Positions 47,687 through 56,414 of a stretch of DNA of 64,000 bases are shown in pieces (position 1 is the first letter of the stretch; each line of letters begins with the position of its first letter). The stretch is from the NCBI RefSeq assembly GCF_013282665.1, contig NZ_CP054041.1:692501-756500 (forward strand). The letters run 5' to 3'. The position numbers were made by a program, and so were the translations under genes. The notes under the pieces were generated by a model that searched no databases, had not been told where the DNA came from, and saw only the letters and a program-made list of their open reading frames with translations. Source of the stretch: Listeria monocytogenes. GTDB taxonomy: Bacteria; Bacillota; Bacilli; Lactobacillales; Listeriaceae.

Positions 47687-47723
47687 AAATCCTTTTACCA
47701 AATCGGTAAAAGGATTTTTTCTA
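47687..47723. terminator. bidirectional terminator, lipoprotein / metNIQ
   Basis: The ATCCTTTTACC/GGTAAAAGGAT stem with an AAATC loop has T6 and A7 flanks. Confidence 0.93.
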
Positions 47724-47725
47724 TT

Positions 47726-48556
47726 TTATTTATCCACTGGAACAACAGCGCCGTCCCATTCTTTTGTAATATAATCTTGAATTTCTTTTGAGTGTAGTAC
47801 TTTTACTAGCTCTTTAATGTTTTTATCATCTTTTTTCTTTTCTGTTGTTACAACGATATTTGCATAAGGAGAATCTTTACTTTCGATTGCAATAGCATCT
47901 TTAGAAGGGTTTAAGCCTTGGTCGACAACAAAGTTAGAGTTGATCGCTACAACATCGCCTTCTTCGTTATTATAAGCAGTCATCAAGTAAGCTGGGTCAA
48001 AATCGTATTTGAATTTCAAATTTTTCGGATTGTCTTTAATATCATCAAATGTGGCATCTTGTGGTTTCACGCCGTCTTTCAACGTTAATAGTCCGTTATC
48101 CACAAAAATACCAATGACACGCGGCCAGTCAGATTTTGAGTTAGAAAGCAATACTTGCGCGCCATCTTTTAAATCTTTAATGTCTTTTACTTTTTTGGAG
48201 TAGATGCCCATTGGTTCAATGTGTATTGCGCCAACATCAGCAAATTTGTAACCTTTTTCTTTTTCTTCTAGTTCAAGATATGGTTTATGTTGGAAGTAGT
48301 TAGCATCTAAGTCGCCTTCTTCTAGGGCTTTATTAGGCATAACATAATCTGTATATTTAACAATTTTCAAGTCAATCCCTTTGTCTTTCAAAATCGGTTT
48401 TGCTTGTTCTAAGATTTGGGCATGTGGTGTATTGGACGCACCCACTACCAACTGTTTATCGTCTTTACTAGATGAAGCTTTATCTGAGGAGCTACCGCAA
48501 GCTGTAAGTACTAAAACTAAACTTAATGTGAAAATGAAACCAAGAACCTTTTTCAT
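47726..48556 (-). CDS. metQ: methionine-binding lipoprotein MetQ
   Basis: This 276-residue NlpA-family solute-binding protein has lipobox VLTAC (C20). The family pattern includes VGASNTPHAQILEQAKP, DANYFQHKPYLE, VGAIHIEPMGIYS and AINSNFVVDQGLNP. It delivers L- or D-methionine to MetNI. It is the last gene of metNIQ, 64 bp after metI. Confidence 0.96.
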   Translation of the reverse strand: MKKVLGFIFTLSLVLVLTACGSSSDKASSSKDDKQLVVGASNTPHAQILEQAKPILKDKGIDLKIVKYTDYVMPNKALEEGDLDANYFQHKPYLELEEKEKGYKFADVGAIHIEPMGIYSKKVKDIKDLKDGAQVLLSNSKSDWPRVIGIFVDNGLLTLKDGVKPQDATFDDIKDNPKNLKFKYDFDPAYLMTAYNNEEGDVVAINSNFVVDQGLNPSKDAIAIESKDSPYANIVVTTEKKKDDKNIKELVKVLHSKEIQDYITKEWDGAVVPVDK

Positions 48557-48620
48557 GAAATTCTCTCCTTTTTTGCGGGGATTCCGCGTTTTTTTATATA
48601 AATTTCTTCATATACATTAG

Positions 48621-49295
48621 TTAGCGTTTGTCGGTTCGTTTTGTTAAGAAGTCACCGATAAACTGGAAAATAAAGACGATAATTAGGATAATAATTGTCG
48701 CAAGTACTGTTACATCAGGTTGTCCACGTTGGAATCCTTCAAGATAGGCAGTATTCCCAAGGCCACCTGCGCCAATGACACCAGCCATTGCGGTAAAACC
48801 AACGAGCGAAATTGCTGTCACTGTGATACCGGAAATAATCGCTGGAAGTGCTTCTGGAATGAGTACTTTGCCAATAATCGTAAACATATTCGCTCCCATG
48901 GATTTGGCTGCCTCGATAACTCCTTTGTCCACTTCACGAAAGGCAATTTCTACCATCCGACCATAGAACGGAGCAGCAGAGATAATCAATGCTGGAAGTG
49001 CCGCTTTTGGTCCGATTACTGTTCCGACAAGCGATTTCGTCATCGGTAAAAGTAGTACAATCAAAATAATAAAAGGAATGGAGCGGAACACATTAACTAA
49101 AATGGCTGTGATCCAGTAAAGAATGCGTGCTCCGGCATGTTTTTTGTTGTTAGTTAAAAATAGCAATAATCCTAACACAATCCCGAGTAAAAAAACCGCA
49201 AATAATGAAACAAGCGTCATATATAATGTTTCTTGTGTTGCGACCCACATCATTTGAAAATCAACATTTGGAAATAATTCTTGTAATTTCGTCAT
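48621..49295 (-). CDS. metI: methionine ABC transporter permease MetI
   Basis: The 224-residue permease has five membrane helices and the BPD_transp_1 EAA loop (VIEAAKSMGANMFTIIGKVLIPEALPAI). Other family marks are NVFRSIPFIILIV and VGAGGLGNTAY. Its ATG overlaps the metN stop (ATGA). Confidence 0.96.
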   Translation of the reverse strand: MTKLQELFPNVDFQMMWVATQETLYMTLVSLFAVFLLGIVLGLLLFLTNNKKHAGARILYWITAILVNVFRSIPFIILIVLLLPMTKSLVGTVIGPKAALPALIISAAPFYGRMVEIAFREVDKGVIEAAKSMGANMFTIIGKVLIPEALPAIISGITVTAISLVGFTAMAGVIGAGGLGNTAYLEGFQRGQPDVTVLATIIILIIVFIFQFIGDFLTKRTDKR

Positions 49296-50314
49296 CGTTC
49301 TAACACTTCCGTTTCTACTTTAAGTTGACGTAGCTGTGTTAGACTCGCATTTATCGCATCTTCTGTACCTAAAACTTGTACATAAAGCGTTCCATATGCG
49401 CCGTTTTGCGTTTGCGTTAAGTTCCCGTGGAGAACGTTTAGCATAACATCATTTTCTTTGGCTACTTGAGATATGACTGGTTGAGTTGCATTTTCACTCA
49501 TAAAGAGTAATTTAACAATTTGTCCTTCTGCGTAATTATCGAGTAGTAGATGGATTAGTTCTTCTGTTTCGTCTGAATCAGTGACTTGGCGAACGAAGCG
49601 CTGCGTTACTTTTTCTTGCGGATGACGGAAAACATCTAAAACATCGCCGAGTTCGACAACTTTTCCGTTTTCCATTACTGCTACGCGATTACATATTTTC
49701 CGGATAACGTGCATTTCATGGGTGATAACGATGATAGTTAAATGGAGGCGTTTGTTAATATCTAGGAGGAGTTCTAAAACTTCATCTGTAGTTTGTGGAT
49801 CTAGCGCGGAAGTTGCTTCATCACAAAGCAATACTTTTGGGTTGTTGGCCAGTGCTCTTGCGATACCGACACGCTGTTTTTGACCACCGCTTAGTTCAGC
49901 TGGATAAGCATTTTCTTTTCCTTCCAAGCCAACAAGACGGATGAGTTCATTTACTCGAAAACGTCTTTTTTCACCACGTACACCGGCAATTTCTAACGGG
50001 AATGCGATATTTTCTGCTACTGTACGTGACCATAATAAATTAAAATGTTGAAAAATCATTCCAATTTGCTGACGAGCTTTTCTAAGCTTACTACCGCGAA
50101 TCTGGCTAATAAGCAAATTGTCTACTTCCACCGTCCCGGCACTTGGTAGTTCCAGTCCGTTGAACATCCGAATCAGCGTACTTTTACCAGCTCCAGAATA
50201 TCCAACTACTCCAAAAATCTCGCCTTGTTCAATTTCTAAATCGACATGGTCGACTGCGAGAACTTTGTTATTTCTGGATGTGTATTCTTTTACAACGTTT
50301 TGTAACGTAATCAT
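49292..50314 (-). CDS. metN: methionine ABC transporter ATPase MetN
   Basis: The 340-residue ATPase has Walker A GYSGAGKST, signature LSGGQKQR, Walker B VLLCDEATSALD and H-loop VITHEM. A C-terminal NIL (ACT-like) domain from about 265 binds methionine and gives feedback inhibition in known MetN. The ATG at 50314 follows AAAGGTG; a GTG three codons earlier overlaps that site. It is first in the operon, under a SAM-I riboswitch. Confidence 0.96.
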   Translation of the reverse strand: MITLQNVVKEYTSRNNKVLAVDHVDLEIEQGEIFGVVGYSGAGKSTLIRMFNGLELPSAGTVEVDNLLISQIRGSKLRKARQQIGMIFQHFNLLWSRTVAENIAFPLEIAGVRGEKRRFRVNELIRLVGLEGKENAYPAELSGGQKQRVGIARALANNPKVLLCDEATSALDPQTTDEVLELLLDINKRLHLTIIVITHEMHVIRKICNRVAVMENGKVVELGDVLDVFRHPQEKVTQRFVRQVTDSDETEELIHLLLDNYAEGQIVKLLFMSENATQPVISQVAKENDVMLNVLHGNLTQTQNGAYGTLYVQVLGTEDAINASLTQLRQLKVETEVLER

Positions 50315-50343
50315 CTCTATCACCTTTTCTACATTCTGATATA

Positions 50344-50525
50344 CAAAAAAGCCTTTCTGCTAATGAGCAGAAAGGCAGCATTTTTTCAAATGGACTAGCT
50401 TTCTTCTCATCTTTCAGAACAATAAGTTGTTCTGCATGACTTAGCACCTTAAACACATAATGAATTATTGTTTAGGTTGCTGGGTTTCACAGGGCATTTC
50501 CCTCCACCACTCTGGATAAGATTTC
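50344..50525 (-). promoter_or_regulatory. SAM-I (S-box) riboswitch with terminator, upstream of metNIQ
   Basis: The minus strand holds the S-box core: CTTATCCAGAG, GGTGGAGGGA, TGCCCTGTGAAACCCAGCAAC, a variable hairpin, AAGGTGCTAA and a closing GAAAGATGAG (aptamer about 50406-50523). A strong terminator follows, GCCTTTCTGCT/AGCAGAAAGGC with T6 (50345-50376). SAM binding should favour the terminator and switch the operon off when methionine is plentiful. Confidence 0.96.
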
Positions 50526-50579
50526 TACATATTATTAAATCACTTCATTTGTGACTATAGTGACGTTTCTTGTTTTTTC

Positions 50580-50608
50580 ATATTACCTTGTCTAGTAGAC
50601 TTTGTCAA
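50580..50608 (-). promoter_or_regulatory. SigA promoter of metNIQ
   Basis: The minus strand has a perfect -35 TTGACA (50603-50608), a 17-bp spacer and -10 TAATAT (50580-50585). It starts the riboswitch leader. Confidence 0.85.
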
Positions 50609-50630
50609 TAACTTTCTTACTTAAATCAAT

Positions 50631-50819
50631 TTATTTGTAAGTTATTTCACTAAGGATACTACTGTTTGTCTGTTCAACCTGATTAGCCATTTGAGAGGCT
50701 ATTTTAATTTGGGCCTTTTTTTGATATTTCAGTTCGCTGTTATTTATTTGCACTATGTACATAAATACCGCAATAACCGTGATACAAGCAACAACAATTA
50801 AAACAATATGTTTTTTCAT
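50631..50819 (-). CDS. small membrane-anchored protein downstream of cesK
   Basis: The 62-residue product has one N-terminal membrane helix (about 4-24) after MKKH, followed by a polar, Lys/Gln-rich helix likely outside the cell. No lipobox or cleavage site is evident. The ATG follows AGGAGAGG. It lies 78 bp after cesK on the same strand without a clear terminator, so it is probably part of the CesRK transcript. Function unknown; a modulator of the kinase is a guess. Confidence 0.78.
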   Translation of the reverse strand: MKKHIVLIVVACITVIAVFMYIVQINNSELKYQKKAQIKIASQMANQVEQTNSSILSEITYK

Positions 50820-50897
50820 TTTCCTCTCCTCCGTGATTTATATTCTACTGAAAGAACATAAATCACGCGGAAAGAAACTTTTAAGAATTGTTAAAGA

Positions 50898-52040
50898 TTA
50901 AATTAGCGGTAGTTTGACGATAAAACTGGTTTGGCGTTTTTTGCTTTCAGCTGTAACAATTCCGCCGTGTTTTTCGACGATAGACTTAGCAATCGCAAGC
51001 CCTAAGCCAGTACCTGTTGTGGTCCGATTTTTATCTACTTTATAAAAACGTTCAAACAGGTATGGTAAGTCCACATTTGGTATTTCTTCACCGTAATTCG
51101 TTACGCGCACAACGGCCATATTATCTTCTTTTTTTGCACTGACATCAATTTGTTTATTGCCTTCTCCGTATCTAAGGGCGTTCGAAAATAAATTTTCAAA
51201 CAAGCGCATAATTTGGTTACCATCGCCGCCAATAATTAGTTTATTCGCATCAAAATGTTCGACAATCTGCATATTACGTTCCGCAGCTCGTCCGTCGTAT
51301 TCCGCCACTAATTGCCGGAGCAGCTCAATAATATCTAACTCATCTTTCTTTAATTGGTAATCCACGCTATCGAGTCTTGTATAAGAAAATAAATCATCAA
51401 TCAGTTTGTGCAAATGACGCGCTTTCCCGTACACAAGCTCGGTGTAATAACGAAGCTCAATTTCATCACGATAACGATCTTCATGTATATAACTTAAATA
51501 ACCTAAAATAGAAGTAAGCGGCGTTCGCAAATCATGCGAAACATTGGTAATTAAGTCATTTCGAGCTTGCTGGGCTTGTTCTTCTTGTTGCATTAATTTT
51601 TTCTGGCGTTCTCGCATATTTTCAATGTTGCGTTCCAGTTCTTGAATTTCCGGCACAAAACTTTCTGTATCAACCGGCTTCCCGTCATTTAGCGCAAAAT
51701 TAATTGTACGCAGTTGTTTCTTCAAAATTCTTTGACGCATCAATCGATAGAAAAAAGCAAAGAATAGGCAAGCGATTAAAAAGATAATCAGAAATTTTAA
51801 CGATAACATCCAAAAAGATTGCATGATTCGCGTATATTTATTCGTCCCAAATAATTGTACGATGGCCTGAGATACTTCTCGTAAAAATAAAGAATCATCC
51901 CGAATAGAAATACTCCATAAATAAATAGTTTGTACGGTAATTAAAGCCAAAACCCATGAAACAGCTGCAAAAAAAGTCGCCTGCCAAATATTCATCACAT
52001 GGCTAATTTTCGTAAACAACAGTTCTAGTTTAGATTTCAA
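50898..52040 (-). CDS. cesK: sensor histidine kinase, CesK type
   Basis: This 380-residue membrane kinase has two membrane helices (about 20-42 and 75-98) around a short extracellular loop, then the dimerisation domain with phospho-histidine in NVSHDLRTPLTSILGY and an ATPase domain with NLFSNALRYGEG (N box), YLFERFYKVDK (F box) and TGTGLGLAI (G box). By gene order it matches Listeria CesK, which with CesR responds to cell-wall antibiotics and ethanol. The TTG start overlaps the cesR stop by 11 bp and follows GGAGTAGGG. Confidence 0.92.
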   Translation of the reverse strand: MKSKLELLFTKISHVMNIWQATFFAAVSWVLALITVQTIYLWSISIRDDSLFLREVSQAIVQLFGTNKYTRIMQSFWMLSLKFLIIFLIACLFFAFFYRLMRQRILKKQLRTINFALNDGKPVDTESFVPEIQELERNIENMRERQKKLMQQEEQAQQARNDLITNVSHDLRTPLTSILGYLSYIHEDRYRDEIELRYYTELVYGKARHLHKLIDDLFSYTRLDSVDYQLKKDELDIIELLRQLVAEYDGRAAERNMQIVEHFDANKLIIGGDGNQIMRLFENLFSNALRYGEGNKQIDVSAKKEDNMAVVRVTNYGEEIPNVDLPYLFERFYKVDKNRTTTGTGLGLAIAKSIVEKHGGIVTAESKKRQTSFIVKLPLI

Positions 52041-52725
52041 TTTTGTACCCTACTCCCCAAATAGTCTTAATCACATTTTCTCCGCCCATCGCCTCACGCA
52101 ATTTATCACGCAAATTACTAATATGGACCATTACTGTTTTACTCGCTCCAAGGGCTTTTTCTTGCCAAATTTTCTCAAAAATATATTCTGAACTAAAAAC
52201 GCGACCTGGTTCATTCGCGAGTAAAAATAAAATATCAAATTCAGAAGTCGTCAAATGAAGCTCTTTTCCACCTACAGTTACCACGTGAAGTCCACGGTCA
52301 ACTAAAATCGGTCCAATGATGACTTTATCTTGACTAACAGGCTCTGCTTGACTCATTTGTTGCATTCTTCTTAAAATAGCTTTCACACGTACAGAAAGCT
52401 CTAATGGGTTGAATGGTTTGACCATATAGTCATCGGCTCCTGTTAAAAGCCCCATGATTTTGTCGTTATCTTCAGCTTTTGCACTAAGCATTAAGATGGG
52501 AGTCAAAATCCCGTTATCTCTCATTAATCGGCATACTTCTAAACCGTTCATTTCAGGCATCATTATATCTAATATCACTAAAGTTGGCTGTTTTTCTTGT
52601 ACTAAACGCCATACTTCCGCACCATCATAAGCTTGATAAATCGTATATCCTTCATTTTGTAAATATAATTTCACTAAATCAACAATTTCTTTATCATCAT
52701 CCGCAATTAAAATAGAAGTTGTCAT
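52030..52725 (-). CDS. cesR: response regulator, CesR type (OmpR/PhoB family)
   Basis: The 231-residue protein has an N-terminal receiver domain (ADDDKEIVDL acidic pair, phospho-Asp in LVILDIMMPEMNG, KPFNPLEL lysine) and a C-terminal winged helix (TSEFDILFLLANEPGRVFSSEYIFEKIW...). It is the partner of the overlapping kinase. The start at 52725 is chosen because AAAGGA is 8-9 nt upstream; ATGs at 52731 and 52743 are less well placed. TGTTACAAT at 52758-52766 on the minus strand may be its extended -10. Confidence 0.92.
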   Translation of the reverse strand: MTTSILIADDDKEIVDLVKLYLQNEGYTIYQAYDGAEVWRLVQEKQPTLVILDIMMPEMNGLEVCRLMRDNGILTPILMLSAKAEDNDKIMGLLTGADDYMVKPFNPLELSVRVKAILRRMQQMSQAEPVSQDKVIIGPILVDRGLHVVTVGGKELHLTTSEFDILFLLANEPGRVFSSEYIFEKIWQEKALGASKTVMVHISNLRDKLREAMGGENVIKTIWGVGYKIEI

Positions 52726-52757
52726 ACTCATTGTCCTTTCCATTCTTATTTCTACCT

Positions 52758-52766
52758 ATTGTAACA
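52758..52766 (-). promoter_or_regulatory. probable extended -10 of cesRK
   Basis: The minus strand reads TGTTACAAT 33 bp before the cesR start; the -35 is poor. Confidence 0.45.
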
Positions 52767-52799
52767 CTTTAGCAACAAATCGAATAGAAAGAGCTTGGA

Positions 52800-53675
52800 T
52801 TAAATTCGCGTGAAGACCCGTTCCTCTTCTGGCTCTAAGTGGATAAGAACTTCTGCTTTCGAATAAAAATTCATAATTTCTGCTTCAATTTCGTCACATA
52901 GCGAATGCGCACTTTCAATTGTCATTGAGGAAGATACGACTAAATGAAAATCAATGTATTCTTCCGCTCCTGCACGTCTTGAACGAAAATCATGAAATTC
53001 AATAAATTTTGTTTTATGCGTCAAAATGATTTGCTTAATTGCTTCTTCTTCGTCCGCAGACAAGCGTTTGTCCATTAATGGCGGAAAAGACTCTTTTAAT
53101 AATTTATACGCCTCATACATAATGTAAAATGCTGTTAAAATGGCGATGACAGGATCTAACCAAAGCCATCCTGTTATGTATACAAGGAACAAACTAAGCG
53201 CAATTCCAAGCGATGTAAACACATCGGTATATAAATGTAATGCATTAGATTTCATGGCAACTGAATTAGCTTCATTGGCCGCTTTTTTGATAATACGAGA
53301 CACAATAATATTCACGATAGCACCGAAAAGCATAACCATAATACCAAGCGCTGGAAAACGAATTTCGTGAGGATTTACAAGTTTATTAACCGATTCAACA
53401 ATAATCCAAATCCCCGCTACAAATATAAGTAAAGTTTCAATAGTTCCCGCAATATTCTCTGCTTTTCCATGTCCATATGGATGGTCTTCATCGGCCGGTT
53501 GATTAGAAATTCGAATCGAGAAGAAAGTGATGATTGAGGCAAATAAGTCCATCGACGAGTGAATCCCTTCCGAAATCACTGCCACGGAACCTGTAAAAAA
53601 GCCGACAATCAATTTAAGTACAACAATAACAAAATTACTACAAACAGATAAAATAGTAAGATTAGAATGGTTCAT
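52800..53675 (-). CDS. cation diffusion facilitator (CDF) metal exporter
   Basis: This 291-residue protein has six membrane helices and a cytoplasmic C-terminal domain. The transport site motifs are EGIHSSMD in helix 2 (E36, H39, D43; the first position is Asp in most CDFs) and HLYTD in helix 5 (H147, D151). HPYGHGKAE is the conserved loop. The group usually exports Zn2+, Mn2+, Fe2+ or Co2+; the metal cannot be named here. The ATG follows ATCGGAGGC. It lies upstream of cesR on the same strand. Confidence 0.92.
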   Translation of the reverse strand: MNHSNLTILSVCSNFVIVVLKLIVGFFTGSVAVISEGIHSSMDLFASIITFFSIRISNQPADEDHPYGHGKAENIAGTIETLLIFVAGIWIIVESVNKLVNPHEIRFPALGIMVMLFGAIVNIIVSRIIKKAANEANSVAMKSNALHLYTDVFTSLGIALSLFLVYITGWLWLDPVIAILTAFYIMYEAYKLLKESFPPLMDKRLSADEEEAIKQIILTHKTKFIEFHDFRSRRAGAEEYIDFHLVVSSSMTIESAHSLCDEIEAEIMNFYSKAEVLIHLEPEEERVFTRI

Positions 53676-53852
53676 AGAAATGCCTCCGATATTTTATGTT
53701 TCACTAAAAATCTCTCTTTATAAAACACTATTTTAACAACTCGAATTATCTTACCACAAGCAGCAGAATTGTGTCTATAGCAACGTTTTTAGTTAAACGC
53801 AGTTCTATATCAGGGACGAAACTTTTTTGCGTTAAGGCAAAATTGAACACAG

Positions 53853-53888
53853 AAAAAATCCCTGTATCATTTGCTATACAGGAATTCA
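53853..53888 (-). terminator. terminator overlapping the yusE-like stop
   Basis: On the minus strand TCCTGTAT/ATACAGGGA is followed by T6. The left arm lies inside the last codons of the gene. Confidence 0.8.
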
Positions 53889-54175
53889 AAAATCGCCGTT
53901 GCATCATGTAATTGGTAACTTAAATCGACTGGTTGACCGTTCTTAAATTTAACTAGCGCTGGGACGGATGTAATTTCCATGCTTTGTGCTATCTCAGGCA
54001 CATAATTCAAGTCTACTTTTCTGACTTCTGCGTGAAGCGAGTCCGCCTCCAAAACCACGTCCACTAGACGGCTTGCTATCTGGCAACTACCACACATCGG
54101 CGTAAAAAAGAAAACGACAAAATCCGCGCCCTTTTTTTGCGCTGTCTGCAAACTTTCTTTTTCCCAGATTTCCAG
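53867..54175 (-). CDS. thioredoxin-like protein, YusE type
   Basis: The thioredoxin fold contains the redox motif MCGSC (C28, C31 with the start used here), the KVDLNYVPEIA segment and the cis-proline in TSVPALVKFKNG. It resembles Bacillus YusE, which also neighbours gcvH and yusI. The start is unusual: AGGAGG lies 8 nt before a CTG at 54175 (102 residues, MEIWEKESL). The first in-frame TTG at 54151 has no good site and would cut the first strand. It sits 60 bp after gcvH, beyond a terminator. Confidence 0.85.
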   Translation of the reverse strand: MEIWEKESLQTAQKKGADFVVFFFTPMCGSCQIASRLVDVVLEADSLHAEVRKVDLNYVPEIAQSMEITSVPALVKFKNGQPVDLSYQLHDATAIFEFLYSK

Positions 54176-54191
54176 AAAAAACGCCTCCTAT

Positions 54192-54227
54192 CAAAAAAAG
54201 CCAGCTTCGGTTATCCCAAGCCGGCCT
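54192..54227 (-). terminator. terminator of gcvH
   Basis: On the minus strand a GCCGGCTT/AAGCTGGC stem is followed by T7. Confidence 0.88.
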
Positions 54228-54235
54228 CCTAAAAA

Positions 54236-54613
54236 TTAATCTAATACTTTTTCGTAATCTTCACTTGATAAAAGAGCCTTCACATCGGCTTCTTCCACTT
54301 CTTCAAGTTTTAAAATCCAGCCTGTATCGTATGGATTGCTATTAATTAGTTCTGGCTCATCTTCTAATGTTTCGTTAACAGCAACTACTTTACCAGTTAC
54401 TGGTGCGTAAAAATCAGATACTGTTTTTACAGATTCAATGCTACCGATGGAGTCGCCTTTTGTTACAGTGTCGCCAACCTCTGGCAATTCAACAAATACG
54501 ATATCCCCTAATTGATCTTGCGCAAAGTCCGTAATCCCAATAACATAACTACCATCCTCTGCTTTCACCCATTCGTGTTCTTCTGTGTACAATAAGTCTT
54601 TTGGTAAACTCAT
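54236..54613 (-). CDS. gcvH: glycine cleavage system H protein / lipoyl carrier
   Basis: This 125-residue lipoyl-domain protein has the lipoylation site at K63 in [14 protein letters not shown] and the H-protein frame [25 protein letters not shown] and [16 protein letters not shown]. Besides glycine cleavage, GcvH relays lipoyl groups in Firmicutes; the gcvT and gcvP genes are not nearby, which is usual. The ATG at 54613 follows AAGGAGGAG; an upstream in-frame ATG lies before that site. Confidence 0.96.
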   Translation of the reverse strand: MSLPKDLLYTEEHEWVKAEDGSYVIGITDFAQDQLGDIVFVELPEVGDTVTKGDSIGSIESVKTVSDFYAPVTGKVVAVNETLEDEPELINSNPYDTGWILKLEEVEEADVKALLSSEDYEKVLD

Positions 54614-54653
54614 TTTCAAAACTCCTCCTTTTTCATGCAATTATCTATATTGA

Positions 54654-55007
54654 CTATTTCCAAGTTGCTTCAAATTCTTCTTCTTTGAAACCAAGCGTCA
54701 CTTCTTTGCCGTTCGTAGTTAGTGGGCGTTTGATTAGCATACCGTCAGATGCAAGTAATTTATAAGCTTCTTCCGGCGAAAGAGCATCTAATTTATCTTT
54801 CAGACCAAGCTCGCGGTATTTAATACCACTTGTATTAAAGAAACGGCGGATAGGAAGCCCACTAGCCTCATGCCACTGTTGTAACTCTTCCGCAGTTGGT
54901 GTTTCTGTCTTAATATCTACTTCATTAAAATCAACATGCTCATTTTCAAGCCATGCTTTTGCTTTCTTACAGGTGCTACATTTTGGATACCAATAAAAAT
55001 TAATCAT
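54654..55007 (-). CDS. ArsC/Spx-family protein, YusI type
   Basis: The 117-residue thioredoxin-like protein starts INFYWYPKCSTCKKA with redox pair C10 and C13. FFNTSGIKYRELGLKDKLDALS and the conserved LIKRPL match the ArsC/Spx family. It is probably not an arsenate reductase or true Spx, since the Spx RNA-polymerase contact (Gly52 region) cannot be identified; the group is called YusI. The ATG follows GGAGGGAG. It lies 40 bp upstream of gcvH. Confidence 0.9.
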   Translation of the reverse strand: MINFYWYPKCSTCKKAKAWLENEHVDFNEVDIKTETPTAEELQQWHEASGLPIRRFFNTSGIKYRELGLKDKLDALSPEEAYKLLASDGMLIKRPLTTNGKEVTLGFKEEEFEATWK

Positions 55008-55121
55008 TTTGCCTCTCCCTCCGATTGCATTCTATTACTATCATAGTGCATTTTTTATAAAAGTACAAATGGCAACGCTTAGAAAAAAACAGAGATTTTG
55101 AAAGCGTATTCATTCGCAGTT

Positions 55122-55163
55122 TTAAAAATACAAAAGTCATTTCCGACTTTTGTATTTTTATTT
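55122..55163 (-). terminator. terminator of rodA1
   Basis: A 14-bp AAAATACAAAAGTC/GACTTTTGTATTTT stem with a six-base loop is flanked by A/T tracts. Confidence 0.88.
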
Positions 55164-56338
55164 TAAGATGCGTGATTTTCTTCTTTCACTTCAAACATCG
55201 ATTTCTTAAAGTTAAACCTTATCCCGAGAACTAGCCCAACTGCCATCATGTTCCCGAGCAGAGCACTACCACCGTAACTAATAAATGGAAGTGGGATACC
55301 TGTAATCGGCAATAAACCAATATTCATACCAACATTTTCCAGTACGTGAAACATTAACATCATGACAACACCCGTACAAATGTAAGAATAGAACGGTACG
55401 CCAACATCTAGCGCCACTCGAATAATTTGATAAATTAACAAGAAATAAATGGCGAGCAAGATACTTGCGCCAATAAAGCCATAATCCCCGGCTACAATCG
55501 TAAAAATAAAGTCATTGTGATTTTCTGGAATAGCGATGGCGTCATATCCCGCGCCGTTCCCAGAAATCTGTCCAGAACCAATCGCCGTTAAGGCTCGTAG
55601 TACTTGGTAACCTCCACCTTGAGGGTCATTCTCTGGATTAATCCATGTCGTAATCCGGTCAAATTGATATGGTTTAAAACCTAGACTCGTCAACCAATTT
55701 TGATGATAAATAACCATCCAAATCAGCGCCGTCCCAATTGCCGCAATAGATCCAAATAGTGGCACAATAATTTTCCATGTAATTCCGGAAACAAGAATCA
55801 TTCCCGACATAATAGCAATAAACACAAGTGCCGTCCCTAAATCGGGTTGTAACATGATAAGAATAAGTGGTATTAACGTAAATAAGCCAATCTTCAAAAG
55901 TAACCAAGCATCATAACTAAAACGATGAACTTTATATGTTCGATTATGATCCCAAATCACTTTTGCTAAAACGACAATTAAGATGACCTTTACAACCTCG
56001 GATGGCTGAATGTTCCCTAAAAACGGAATAACAATCCAGCTCTTCGCTCCTTTTACTTCTCTCCCGAAAAGTAATACAAATACGAGCAAAAATAGACCTA
56101 GTCCATAAAAGTAATAAGCCCATTTCGTAAGCCTGTCATAATCTAGTTGCATCACAACAATAATGGCGAATGTCGACACGACAAACCACATGGCTTGTTT
56201 GACAACAAAGTTAGCATCATATTGATTATTTGTTAATTGCGCACTATAAATGGACACCAAACTGATTATCATAAGTAACATCATTGATAGAACAATCCCG
56301 TAATCAATGCGTCCAGCTAGTTTATTTTGTTGATTCAT
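55163..56338 (-). CDS. rodA1: SEDS peptidoglycan glycosyltransferase, RodA paralogue
   Basis: This 391-residue protein has about ten membrane helices of the SEDS family, polymerising lipid II for side-wall growth with a class B PBP. The key blocks are KVILIVVLAKVIWDH, LLQPDLGT-like LQPDLGTALVFIAI with the essential aspartate, AIPENHNDFIFTIV and GIPLPFISYGGSALL. The latter, with a short extracellular loop, favours RodA over FtsW. It corresponds by position to Listeria RodA1, and the neighbouring paralogue to RodA2. The ATG follows AAGGAGT. Confidence 0.9.
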   Translation of the reverse strand: MNQQNKLAGRIDYGIVLSMMLLMIISLVSIYSAQLTNNQYDANFVVKQAMWFVVSTFAIIVVMQLDYDRLTKWAYYFYGLGLFLLVFVLLFGREVKGAKSWIVIPFLGNIQPSEVVKVILIVVLAKVIWDHNRTYKVHRFSYDAWLLLKIGLFTLIPLILIMLQPDLGTALVFIAIMSGMILVSGITWKIIVPLFGSIAAIGTALIWMVIYHQNWLTSLGFKPYQFDRITTWINPENDPQGGGYQVLRALTAIGSGQISGNGAGYDAIAIPENHNDFIFTIVAGDYGFIGASILLAIYFLLIYQIIRVALDVGVPFYSYICTGVVMMLMFHVLENVGMNIGLLPITGIPLPFISYGGSALLGNMMAVGLVLGIRFNFKKSMFEVKEENHAS

Positions 56339-56414
56339 TATTTAATTACTCCTTACTGGTTGGTTTGTATAAACAAAAACGAACGCTTTCTCCCAAACAG
56401 TTTAAAAAAGAAAA

